From an uncultured Cohaesibacter sp. (GTDB taxonomy: Bacteria > Pseudomonadota > Alphaproteobacteria > Rhizobiales > Cohaesibacteraceae): a stretch of DNA of 64,000 nucleotides. Shown one piece after another: positions 52,238 to 60,540 of this stretch; within the stretch, counting starts at the first letter, position 1, and every line of letters starts with the position of its first letter. Under the pieces are notes generated by a model. It had not been told where the DNA came from. It saw nothing but the letters and a program-made list of their open reading frames with translations, and did no database searches. The stretch is from assembly GCF_963677725.1 (NCBI RefSeq), contig NZ_OY782507.1:3532501-3596500 (forward strand), read 5' to 3'. Both the position numbers and the translations under genes were made by a program.

Positions 52238-53008
52238 TCAGGCCGCTTCGTCCATAAGTTCGTTGCGGGCTTTTTCCGGCAAATAGGCGAGCAACATTTC
52301 CCGGATCAGGTTCGGGCTCTTGTTTTCGCGGATCTGCATGACACCATCGATGATCAGGGTCTGGTTCAGGTCTTCACCATCGAGTTTGGAATCGAGCTTG
52401 TCGACAATCGGGATACAGATAATGTTGGAAACCAACGCACCATAAAGGGTGGTCAACAAAGCAATGGCCATGGCAGGGCCAATGGCTGAAGGGTCATCCA
52501 TCGCTGCGAGCATCTGCACCAGTCCGACAAGCGTGCCGATCATGCCAAAGGCCGGGGCCGCATCGCCGAGCTGTTTGTAGAAGCGTTTGCCTTCCTGAAG
52601 ACGTTCAATATAGAGATCGCGCTCGCGTTCCATGCTTTCACGGATGAAACCGGATTCATAGCCATCGGCGATGAACTGAACGCCTTTGGCAAGAACCGGG
52701 TCCTCTACCTCAATACTCTCAAGGCCAAGGGGGCCGCTCTTGCGCGCGACATCAGCCAACTCTGTGATTTTTTCAATCATCTCGCGTGGGTTGGTGCTTT
52801 TGCCGCCAAAGGCAACCTTGCCGCCCGTAATAATGGCGCCACCAATGCCGCCAAGCGTGAAGCGGATCAGGGTCGCGGACAAGCCGCCGCCAATCACGAT
52901 GAGAATGGAGGGAACATCAACAAACTGCCCGAGAGTGCCGCCCAGCAGAACCGCCGTCAGCACAACGCCGAAAGCCGCGACCATACCGATAAGGGTTGCA
53001 ATATCCAT
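52238..53008 (-). CDS. motA: Stator protein of the MotA/PomA type
   Basis: This is the multi-pass half of the stator: 256 residues with four helices (about 5-25, 33-55, 150-172, 182-205). 'GDAAPAFGMIGTLVGLVQML' carries the conserved proline and the channel-lining helix, and 'ALLTTLYGALVSNIICIPI' is the fourth helix. The cytoplasmic loop contains the conserved charged residues in ESGFIRESMERERDLYIER. Overall features fit PomA of sodium-driven motors rather than proton-type MotA. The partner gene begins 45 bp downstream. Confidence 0.9.
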   Translation of the reverse strand: MDIATLIGMVAAFGVVLTAVLLGGTLGQFVDVPSILIVIGGGLSATLIRFTLGGIGGAIITGGKVAFGGKSTNPREMIEKITELADVARKSGPLGLESIEVEDPVLAKGVQFIADGYESGFIRESMERERDLYIERLQEGKRFYKQLGDAAPAFGMIGTLVGLVQMLAAMDDPSAIGPAMAIALLTTLYGALVSNIICIPIVDKLDSKLDGEDLNQTLIIDGVMQIRENKSPNLIREMLLAYLPEKARNELMDEAA

Positions 53009-53248
53009 TCCTGTGTTCCTGTTTTCATGTGCCGGATTTGACGCCCGGAGCCATATGATTAAGTGGCAGTCTATGAAAACAGATCTAATGGATTGCTAAT
53101 GAAAGGCTTCAAACGCTTCGAAATTGAAGTAAATTTGGTTAAGGTTACCAAAGGGATAACAAGGTGAGGCTGGTCCGGCCTGCGGCCTTTTGTGTAAGGG
53201 GCAGGGGGCGTGGGCCAAAGGTCCTTGGAAATGCAGGGAAATCCAGTT

Positions 53249-54238
53249 TCAGGCAACCCCTGCGCGCAAGAAATCGTGCATATGCAGAATGCCAACCGGT
53301 TTGGTATCCTCGACAACGAAGATTGACGTGATCGCCAAACTGTTCATCTTTTCGATGGCTGCAGGGACAAGCATGTCTGGTGTAAGGGTCTTTGGCATCT
53401 CGGTCATGACCTTTTCGACAGGCTGATTGAGCAGGTCATCTGCCAAATGGCGTCGCAAGTCGCCATCGGTGACCATGCCGACCAAAGCTCCAGTGTCATC
53501 GGTGACCCCAACGCAGCCAAAGCCTTTTTGTGACATGATGACGATCACTTCGCTCATTTTGACGTCTGGTTGGGCCAGAGGCAGCGAGGCGCCTTTGTGC
53601 ATCAGGTCCCGAACAAATTGCAGGTTGGCTCCCAGCGAGCCGCCCGGATGGTAAGTCTTGAAGTCGGCTGCGGTAAAGCCATGGCTTTCCAAAAGGGCAA
53701 TCGCCAATGCATCGCCGAGGCAGAGTTGCATGGTGGTCGAGGTGGTTGGGGCCAGACCGTGCGGGCAGGCTTCCTTGACCTTGGGCGGGCAGAGACTCAA
53801 ATCGGCTTGCATTGCCAACGTGCTGGCAGGATTGGATGTCATGGCGATCATCGGCACCTTGAAGCGACGAGTATAGGAGATGATATTGGCAAGCTCGGCG
53901 GTTTCTCCCGACCAGGACATTGCCATCACCACATCCACAGGCCGGATCATGCCAAGGTCGCCATGGCTGGCTTCGGCCGGGTGGACGAAGAAGGCAGGCG
54001 TTCCGGTTGAGGCCAGTGTCGCGGCCAGTTTCTTGGCAATGTGACCGCTTTTTCCCATGCCGGTGACGATCAAGCGACCCTTGGATTCGCGTATGGTGCG
54101 TACCGCCTCTTCAAATGGTTTTTTAAGGCTGGTTGCCAATTCCGCTCTCAAGGCGATCAGGCCATTGATTTCATTGTCTATTGTGGAATATGCCGAAGCG
54201 ATTGCGGAATAGTCAGCGGGAGTAGCTGGAGGAGTCAT
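53249..54238 (-). CDS. kdsD: Arabinose-5-phosphate isomerase (KpsF/GutQ family)
   Basis: This enzyme converts ribulose 5-phosphate to arabinose 5-phosphate, the first step to Kdo of lipopolysaccharide. The 329 residues match E. coli KdsD in length. The SIS domain (about 40-175) holds GMGKSGHIAKKLAATLASTG, 'HPAEASHGDLGMI' and 'SWSGETAEL'. Two CBS domains follow (about 200-325, GCVGVTDDTGALVGMVTDGD and 'SIFVVEDTKPVGILHMHD'). The ATG at 54238 with AGGCAGG is chosen over ATGs 6 and 36 codons upstream. Other Kdo genes are not adjacent, so a capsule role (kpsF) is an alternative. Confidence 0.92.
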   Translation of the reverse strand: MTPPATPADYSAIASAYSTIDNEINGLIALRAELATSLKKPFEEAVRTIRESKGRLIVTGMGKSGHIAKKLAATLASTGTPAFFVHPAEASHGDLGMIRPVDVVMAMSWSGETAELANIISYTRRFKVPMIAMTSNPASTLAMQADLSLCPPKVKEACPHGLAPTTSTTMQLCLGDALAIALLESHGFTAADFKTYHPGGSLGANLQFVRDLMHKGASLPLAQPDVKMSEVIVIMSQKGFGCVGVTDDTGALVGMVTDGDLRRHLADDLLNQPVEKVMTEMPKTLTPDMLVPAAIEKMNSLAITSIFVVEDTKPVGILHMHDFLRAGVA

Positions 54239-54424
54239 CTTGGCCTGCCTGATCATTTGAGATGAGCGATTCCTAGTACAATTTCGGCGGGAATGAAAGT
54301 TGTTATCAATAACGCTTTTAGGTGATCCATTAAAGTCTACCCTCAAGCGGCGGGTCTTAAGGGTAGGGAAACAAGTTGTTAACCAAAAGTGTTTACCTTC
54401 TGGAAAGGAATAATTGCGCCCGAA

Positions 54425-54498
54425 GTCACCGATTTTTGCCTGATCCGGAGCCGTGACGGGCTGATATCGGTTGGTGTGGGCCAGACGTCACCGATTTT
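54425..54498 (+). repeat. 12-bp direct repeat upstream of the outer-membrane protein gene
   Basis: GTCACCGATTTT occurs at 54425-54436 and again at 54487-54498, the second copy ending 18 bases before the start codon. It may be a pair of regulator half-sites or a small duplication. The remaining 54239-54424 interval holds no gene and presumably contains the divergent promoters of kdsD and this gene. Confidence 0.6.
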
Positions 54499-54516
54499 CT
54501 GCAAGGCCAAATTCGC

Positions 54517-56022
54517 ATGCGGTTGCTGTTAACATCAACATTCCTGACCGGCCCTCTTCTGGTGGGTGTGGTCGTGACCTTGCAGCCCCTTTCGGCTTTG
54601 GCGCAGGCGGTTGAGGCAAGCAATGCGCCTGCAATCTCGAGCGCAACTGAAACCTCTGCCAATGGTGATATGGTGCCGCAAACGGGGCAATTGGGGGTAC
54701 AGCAGTCCTTACTGACGTCGGATACAACGACCTCCCCCTCGTTGCGCGGTGCCGATGGTGATTTGACCAATGAGGTGTCGCAAACCACGCCATCCAACAC
54801 CGGCTCTATTGATCCAACCCGGGGGCGGGTGACCTACCCAATCGAGCCGGTCAGGCCCGAAAGGCCAGTGCAAAGCCCGGCCCGACCTGCGGCAAAAGTG
54901 CAAGGCAAGACGGTTAGAGGCAGCAAAGGAAGTGATGCCTATGATGCGGTCGGAGTGAAAGCTGGTTCCTTCCTGCTTTATCCTTCGCTCACGCTGTTTG
55001 CCGAAGGCACGGACAATATAGACAATGCCGAGCGTGGCTCCGAAGGGACGCTGGGGCGGGTGGCTCTGGAGGTTAGCGCGCAGTCCCTGTGGGAGCGGCA
55101 CGCTTTGACCCTGAGCGCATTGGGGGTGTTTGAAAGCTACAAAACCCCGAAGCGAAAGCCTGACAATGAACTCTCTGCCAATGCAGATTTGACCCTTGAT
55201 CTGGCTGACCAGACCAAGCTGGCATTGGGTACGCGCTTTGCGCGGAGCAAGGAAGAGGCGAACAATCCCGACCTTGTTGCCTCAGGCGGCACAGCCTCCA
55301 TCGAGACCAATTATGGATTTTCCGCCACCCTTGATCAGGGAGCCGGGCCGCTCAAGCTGCAATTGCGCGGGGCGCTGGATCGCGAAAGCTTTGACGAGGA
55401 TGCAAGCCGCGACTATCGCAGCTATAAAGTTGGTGGGCGTGTCGGATATCAGGTGACCGATCAGATCCTGCCTTTTGTTGACGCCGAAGTGGCGCGCAAA
55501 CGCTACGATCAACGCAATAGCAGTCTTGATGGCTATAGCTTGCGCGGGGCCATAGGGATCGCCATCACAGATCGCGAAAAACTGTCGGGCGAAGTGTCTG
55601 GCGGGGTGATGGTCTGGAAACCGGACAAGGATTCTATAGGGGGCGACACGATCCTGTTTGCCGATGCCAGTGTTACCTGGTCGCCCAATGCCCTCTGGAC
55701 GCTTAAGGGCGGGCTGGAAACCAGTCTGACATCGAGTTCAACCACTGCGACGAGCGTGGCGACCCGGACCCTGTCGCTGGAAGCGGATTATGCGATACGG
55801 CGCAATCTGACCCTGTCGCTCGACAGTGGGTTGTCGCACGAGACCTACAATGGTTCAGGGCGTAAGGATTGGGTGTTTGATGCTACCTTGGGAGCTGAAT
55901 ATGCTTTCAATCGGTCGGTCCAACTGATTGCACGCGTCAGCCGTGAACAGCGGGAAAGCAATCAAGCTGGCTCAGACTTTGCCGCCAACAAGGTCGAAGT
56001 CGGATTGCGTTTCCGTCGCTGA
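54517..56022 (+). CDS. Outer membrane beta-barrel protein (BBP2-like)
   Basis: The 501-residue protein has a signal peptide (about 1-30, ending ALAQA), a disordered proline/serine/threonine-rich segment (about 31-125), and then a barrel of alternating strands from about 150 to the end (for example 'LFAEGTDNIDNAERGSEGTL' and 'LSLEADYAIRRNLTLSLDSG'). The last strand is VEVGLRFRR, with a near-terminal aromatic residue as needed for Bam insertion. It resembles the putative beta-barrel porin 2 family, found beside polysaccharide genes in many alphaproteobacteria. Divergent kdsD supports an envelope role; the transported substrate, if any, is unknown. Confidence 0.8.
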   Translation: MRLLLTSTFLTGPLLVGVVVTLQPLSALAQAVEASNAPAISSATETSANGDMVPQTGQLGVQQSLLTSDTTTSPSLRGADGDLTNEVSQTTPSNTGSIDPTRGRVTYPIEPVRPERPVQSPARPAAKVQGKTVRGSKGSDAYDAVGVKAGSFLLYPSLTLFAEGTDNIDNAERGSEGTLGRVALEVSAQSLWERHALTLSALGVFESYKTPKRKPDNELSANADLTLDLADQTKLALGTRFARSKEEANNPDLVASGGTASIETNYGFSATLDQGAGPLKLQLRGALDRESFDEDASRDYRSYKVGGRVGYQVTDQILPFVDAEVARKRYDQRNSSLDGYSLRGAIGIAITDREKLSGEVSGGVMVWKPDKDSIGGDTILFADASVTWSPNALWTLKGGLETSLTSSSTTATSVATRTLSLEADYAIRRNLTLSLDSGLSHETYNGSGRKDWVFDATLGAEYAFNRSVQLIARVSREQRESNQAGSDFAANKVEVGLRFRR

Positions 56023-56062
56023 TCGCCTCAACAAATTTCAGAAAAAAGCCAACGAAATACAA

Positions 56063-56112
56063 AGCCCGATGCCCGCATCCTTGTCAGATGCAAGCGTCGG
56101 GCTGTTTGGTTT
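56063..56112. terminator. Bidirectional terminator between convergent envelope genes
   Basis: AGCCCGATGC (56063-56072) pairs with GCGTCGGGCT (56094-56103) through one G-T pair, and an inner GCATC/GATGC stem extends it. T-rich sequence follows on the right (GTTTGGTTT) and on the left when read on the minus strand. It serves the porin-like gene and the MepK-like gene. Confidence 0.75.
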
Positions 56113-56118
56113 GCGCGC

Positions 56119-58266
56119 TTATTGGAAGCTTCGGATCGACATCCGCGCAATGGCACGACCGGTGAAGCTGGCATCTTGTGGCACTTGATTGAGGCGGGCG
56201 CTGAAAGTCTGATCAATCATGCTGGCGGGCTTGCTCACCAAGGCGCGCAAATTGGCCGGGATTGGCCGGGACAGACGCGCAAAGGTCGACGTGCGGGTCG
56301 ATTGCTTCATATGAGCAAAATGCGCCATGCCTGACGGGCCATAGGCAAATGTCAGCTTGGTCAAAAGCGAGCCATCAGCCGCAGACGTCCGCTTTGCCGC
56401 AGAGGGGGCTGCTGCTTGCGGCAAGGCCCGGTCGGCACGGCGCGGCAGCATAGCCATCATGTCGCGTGGCACGTTGATGCGGTCCTTGAGGTTTGTGGGC
56501 AGGCTTGCCAGTTGCTGGCGCTCGGCCTTGCGTGGCAAGGCGACGAGATTCGTCTCGTGAGGATCGGGCTTGGCGATGATGCGAGCACGGGGGGCTGCGA
56601 TTGGCAGGCCGGTGCTGTCCGCCGAGGCATAGGCTGCGCGAACGCTGGAAGCATCGTCTGCTTCCTCGCCATTGCCAGCCAGTTGATTAAGAACCTGTTT
56701 GGCGTCTTGTTGAGACGCCTTGATTTGCGCGCGGGCATGGGGCAGGGCGGCAAGCTCAACCCGTTCGGTCGATTGGGCGGGCTGCTGCGCCTGAGGGATC
56801 TGAGGGGCCTCAGGGACTTGCGGCGCTTCAGGGGCATTTTGTTGCTCGGTAGCGGCTGGTGCCTGGGCCGTTTGCTGTGGTTCGTCCGCCGTTTGAGGCG
56901 GGTTGGCAAGCTGTTGCAGAATAGGTGAGGTGCCTATACTGCCGACTGCATTGTTGTCCGGCAGGGGCTGATCGTTCGACGCGCTCTGAATAGGCAGAGG
57001 CTTTGGTTCAGGCGTGGTGCTGGCCAGCTGGAACGGACTGCTTGTCTGATTTGCCGGGCGCGTGCGCGGAAGGGTGGTGAAGCGAAGGGGCGGTGTTGCC
57101 TCGGCTTCGGCGTTGGTAATGTCTTCCCCGCGCAGTTTGGCTTCTGCGGCTTCTGCCGCAGCGATGATGTCGTCGGCATTGGTGGGCGCATTGGCGGCAG
57201 GCTGACTGGTCAGTGTTGCGACAAGGCTGCCGGGCGCGCGGGTTTCCTCACGGCCATCAGGACGTTTCGGCAACGAAGCCAGCCGGGTTGGCAGCTCGGT
57301 CGCGGTCTCTTTAGCTGGTGCGCTTGCGGTGTCGAATGTTGGTTTTGGTGGCGCTTTGGGGCCGCGACTAAGCAGTCTGCCAAGAAGAGTGCCTTCGCTT
57401 TGTGTTACAACCGGTTTTGCGGTGGCAACGCGCACCGCATCTGGGCTGCGCGGACGGACCGGAGCGGCCTTGGCCACCTGGGTATAGCGGCGGGCAGAGC
57501 GCGTCGTGCGGATCATTTCTGCCTTGCGCGCAGCGACCTGTATCTTCGCTTTCTTGTAGCCTCTCAGAGGCTTGCCATCCGTGGGTACATGGACGGTATT
57601 GCCTTTGGGGAAGACTCTGGCCAACTGTTTGCGGGTCATGCGTGGCCAATGACGGACATTGCCGGTATCGATATGGACAAAGGGAGAGCGCGATGTGGGA
57701 TAATAGCCAACTCCACCAGCCTGCATGCGCAGGCCAACCTTGCGAATCTTGCTGATCGGCACGCCGGGCAGATAAAAATCCATCGCCTGACCTTTGGTGT
57801 GGCGACTGTTTTTGGCGACGCCGCGGCTGCGTCTGCGCAGCATGTTATTGGTGGCGGGCGACCGATAGCCCGAAACCACATAAATCGGCTTTTTGGCTCC
57901 GGTTTCCTTATAGACATTCCAGATCAGGTCGAACAGCACCGGATCCATCTGGGTGCTTTCGTTGCGGCGCCAGTCACGCAAGAAGCGGTTCATCTTGCGC
58001 AGACCTTCGGGGTCAAAGCGGCCATTGCGCTTGTAAGTGATGGTCTGGGTTTCTTTGGTGTGGGTATTGTGCAGGGTTAGCGAGCGGGAGGAGGCCTCTG
58101 CCGTGGTCGGCGCCATCAAAGGCAGCATCACAAGGGAAAGCAGGAGAGCTGTCGGGAAATGGATACGGAGTGCCCCAGATGTCGCAAAAGCGGACAGAAT
58201 CTGGTGCATCTTAGGCATCAAACGGGACAGAAAGGCTTTGTGTCTGGCCACAGGTTGTCCAATCAT
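56119..58266 (-). CDS. DUF882 (MepK-like) peptidoglycan endopeptidase with long low-complexity tail
   Basis: The 715-residue exported protein has an N-terminal signal or anchor (about 36-57, ending AEASS), then an M15-type DUF882 metallopeptidase (about 60-210). Its zinc ligands are His156 and Asp163 (SRHTKGQAMDF) and His198 (VHIDTG), with SGYRSPATN before them. E. coli MepK of this family cuts meso-DAP/D-Ala cross-links, including the 3-3 links made by L,D-transpeptidases. The remaining 500 residues are rich in Ala, Pro, Gln and Arg and look disordered. MepK itself is about 180 residues, so the tail is a large addition. The start is uncertain (ATGs at codons 17 and 20 are possible). It lies 340 bp after the L,D-transpeptidase gene. 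Confidence 0.85.
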   Translation of the reverse strand: MIGQPVARHKAFLSRLMPKMHQILSAFATSGALRIHFPTALLLSLVMLPLMAPTTAEASSRSLTLHNTHTKETQTITYKRNGRFDPEGLRKMNRFLRDWRRNESTQMDPVLFDLIWNVYKETGAKKPIYVVSGYRSPATNNMLRRRSRGVAKNSRHTKGQAMDFYLPGVPISKIRKVGLRMQAGGVGYYPTSRSPFVHIDTGNVRHWPRMTRKQLARVFPKGNTVHVPTDGKPLRGYKKAKIQVAARKAEMIRTTRSARRYTQVAKAAPVRPRSPDAVRVATAKPVVTQSEGTLLGRLLSRGPKAPPKPTFDTASAPAKETATELPTRLASLPKRPDGREETRAPGSLVATLTSQPAANAPTNADDIIAAAEAAEAKLRGEDITNAEAEATPPLRFTTLPRTRPANQTSSPFQLASTTPEPKPLPIQSASNDQPLPDNNAVGSIGTSPILQQLANPPQTADEPQQTAQAPAATEQQNAPEAPQVPEAPQIPQAQQPAQSTERVELAALPHARAQIKASQQDAKQVLNQLAGNGEEADDASSVRAAYASADSTGLPIAAPRARIIAKPDPHETNLVALPRKAERQQLASLPTNLKDRINVPRDMMAMLPRRADRALPQAAAPSAAKRTSAADGSLLTKLTFAYGPSGMAHFAHMKQSTRTSTFARLSRPIPANLRALVSKPASMIDQTFSARLNQVPQDASFTGRAIARMSIRSFQ

Positions 58267-58606
58267 CAGTCAGCAACAGCTGACATACGCACGCCTCCAC
58301 CCATGGGCAGATCTGCAGGAGCGGTGCTAACCAAAGTGAATCTGCTTTCCTTACCGGCCAAAGATAGCAGAAAATTCTTCTTACTTTGAGCGCATTATGC
58401 TTGTCATTTGGTTAATGAAGGTCAAAGACACGCGCAGAATGCGACATTCGGCCCTGATTGACGGGTCAAATGTACGTTAAATCGCAAGTTGCACGAACAA
58501 TTGGGACGAAAAATGGCAAGGGACGGATCGTTGCCGATCCATCCCCAGATTCCCGGCCCGAAAGGCCTTGTTCTTTGATGGCAGGGTTAATGAAAGACCC
58601 CGCCGC
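58267..58606. other. Gene-free interval between the two peptidoglycan genes
   Basis: These 340 bases contain no credible gene and no clear terminator. The interval is long enough for a separate promoter for the MepK-like gene on the minus strand; none could be identified with confidence. Confidence 0.35.
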
Positions 58607-60391
58607 TCACTCCAGCCCGAGGGCTTTTTTGGTCTTTTCATTGTGGCCATATATATCGGAGCGCACCTGCAAGACACCGTCGTCGGACATCCATGTGGTG
58701 AAATATGCCAGATGAACTGGAATCTTGTTGTCCAGATTGACCCGGCGCTCGTTGCCGCCAATCATCGATTTGACCCGTTTTGCGCTCCAGCCTTTGGTTC
58801 CGGACAGGATGACTTCGGCGAATTCCATTGGTTCATGCACCCGGACGCAGCCGTGACTGAAGGCGCGATTGTCGCGGTTGAACAGGCTGCGCGACGGGGT
58901 GTCATGCAAATAGACCGCATGTCTGTTGGGGAACATGAACTTGATATGGCCAAGCGCATTGCGAGTGCCCGGCATTTGGCGCAGACGGACCTGGGTTGCA
59001 TCGACCTTTTCCCAATCCAGCTTGGACGGATCAATAATCCGGGTGCGGCCCTTCACACTGGCCAACACCTGATAATTGGTCTTGGAGAAAAAGGCAGACG
59101 GGTCGGATTTGATCTTTGGCAGCAATTCGTTCGAGGCGATGGATCTGGGGACATTCCAATAGGGATTGACCACCAGATATTCCATCTGGTCGGAAAAGAT
59201 CGGAGTTTTGTGACGGGATTTACCAACCACGACGCGGGTTTCGTGGATGATCTTGCCGTCACGGACCACTTGGGCGTGGTATGTCGGGATATTGACCATC
59301 ACATGGAATTTGCCCAGATCGCGTGGCAGCCAGCGCCAGCGTTCCAGATTGGCGATCATGTCGCTGATCAGTTCCTTGCGGTCATCATTCATGATGCGCA
59401 GGGTTGCATTGCCGACGATTCCATCGGCGATGAGGCCATGTTTTGCCTGATAGGTCTCGATCTTCTCGGCCAGAGCCTTGCTGTAAAGGGTGGGATTGTC
59501 GCTTGGTGCGCTCAGGCCCAGTTTGCGCCAGATCAGAGGCACCCGTTCATCGCTCATCCCGACCTTGAGGCTTTTGCCAGATGGGACAGGCGGCGTCTGG
59601 TCTTTGGTGCCAGCAAAGCGCAGGCGGTTATATTCCGCGCGCAGGGCAAGGAAGCCCTCATGCTGCGGATTATAGCTGCGCAGGGTTTTGACCGGTGCGC
59701 TGGAGACGACAATCTTGTCGAGCGCAGCGATGGAATCAGGATAATGCGGCTTGATCGTCACGGCCTTTTTGGAGAAGCTGCGCGGATCGACGCGTCCGGC
59801 ATAGGCGTGACGGGTGTAGCGCGTCAGGGCCCGTGACAGGGCAATGTCGGCCGCTGCTATGTCCGCATCCGAGCTGCCTGCCTTGCGCGAGAGGGCGAGC
59901 GACGGGGTTTGATAGTCCGCCGGGTCGAGGCCGTCCCGCTCGGCGCGGGAAAGGGCAAAGACCAGCTTGCGAGCGTGATCGGTCCATTCCCCATTGTCAA
60001 ACCATGCCGTCTGGAAATCGCGGGCTTCATAAAAGGCGACAAGGGCTGCATTGTCGCGCTGTTCAAGGAAGTTCTTGGTGCGCGGTATGGCGTCGATTTT
60101 GGCAGCCACTGCGTCAAACAGATCTTGATCGCGTTGCTGATCAAGGGTGCTGTCCGCTGTGCGCAGGGCCTTCAGGATGGCATTGATATGGATCCCGTTG
60201 GTGACTTCGCGCTCAAGGCTGGCGGCTGGCGCGACATTCAACAGGCTCAGAGGGCCATGGTTGGCAGACATCTGGCCAGAGACAGAAACCGCGGACAATT
60301 GGGTCTCGGAGGCCATGGAGGGGCTCAGGCATAGTGCGCTGCCGGTTGTTGCGACGGTGATCGCCAGCATGGCAGTGTACAATTTAGGCAT
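58607..60391 (-). CDS. L,D-transpeptidase (LdtD/YcbB type)
   Basis: This periplasmic enzyme forms 3-3 cross-links in peptidoglycan. The 594 residues contain a signal peptide (about 1-28), a scaffold domain (about 90-280), a PG_binding_1 repeat (about 310-345, KIETYQAKHGLIADGIVGNA), and the YkuD catalytic domain (about 370-560) with the nucleophile Cys515 in FSHGCVRVHE and the supporting histidine in AVYLHDTPS. The order matches E. coli LdtD, where ldtD and mepK are also neighbours. GGGGAC precedes the start. Together with the next gene it makes and cuts the same bond. Confidence 0.93.
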   Translation of the reverse strand: MPKLYTAMLAITVATTGSALCLSPSMASETQLSAVSVSGQMSANHGPLSLLNVAPAASLEREVTNGIHINAILKALRTADSTLDQQRDQDLFDAVAAKIDAIPRTKNFLEQRDNAALVAFYEARDFQTAWFDNGEWTDHARKLVFALSRAERDGLDPADYQTPSLALSRKAGSSDADIAAADIALSRALTRYTRHAYAGRVDPRSFSKKAVTIKPHYPDSIAALDKIVVSSAPVKTLRSYNPQHEGFLALRAEYNRLRFAGTKDQTPPVPSGKSLKVGMSDERVPLIWRKLGLSAPSDNPTLYSKALAEKIETYQAKHGLIADGIVGNATLRIMNDDRKELISDMIANLERWRWLPRDLGKFHVMVNIPTYHAQVVRDGKIIHETRVVVGKSRHKTPIFSDQMEYLVVNPYWNVPRSIASNELLPKIKSDPSAFFSKTNYQVLASVKGRTRIIDPSKLDWEKVDATQVRLRQMPGTRNALGHIKFMFPNRHAVYLHDTPSRSLFNRDNRAFSHGCVRVHEPMEFAEVILSGTKGWSAKRVKSMIGGNERRVNLDNKIPVHLAYFTTWMSDDGVLQVRSDIYGHNEKTKKALGLE

Positions 60392-60540
60392 GTCTTTGTA
60401 GTCCCCTTTTTCACGGCACTCAGTCCGCGAATCTCAACAAATCAGTTATTGGAATCAAAGCTGATTTTCGAGATCCAATGCAATATAAAAATAGGATACA
60501 GGATCGTCTTCCTAGCTTAGGTGTCACCCAGATATCACGG

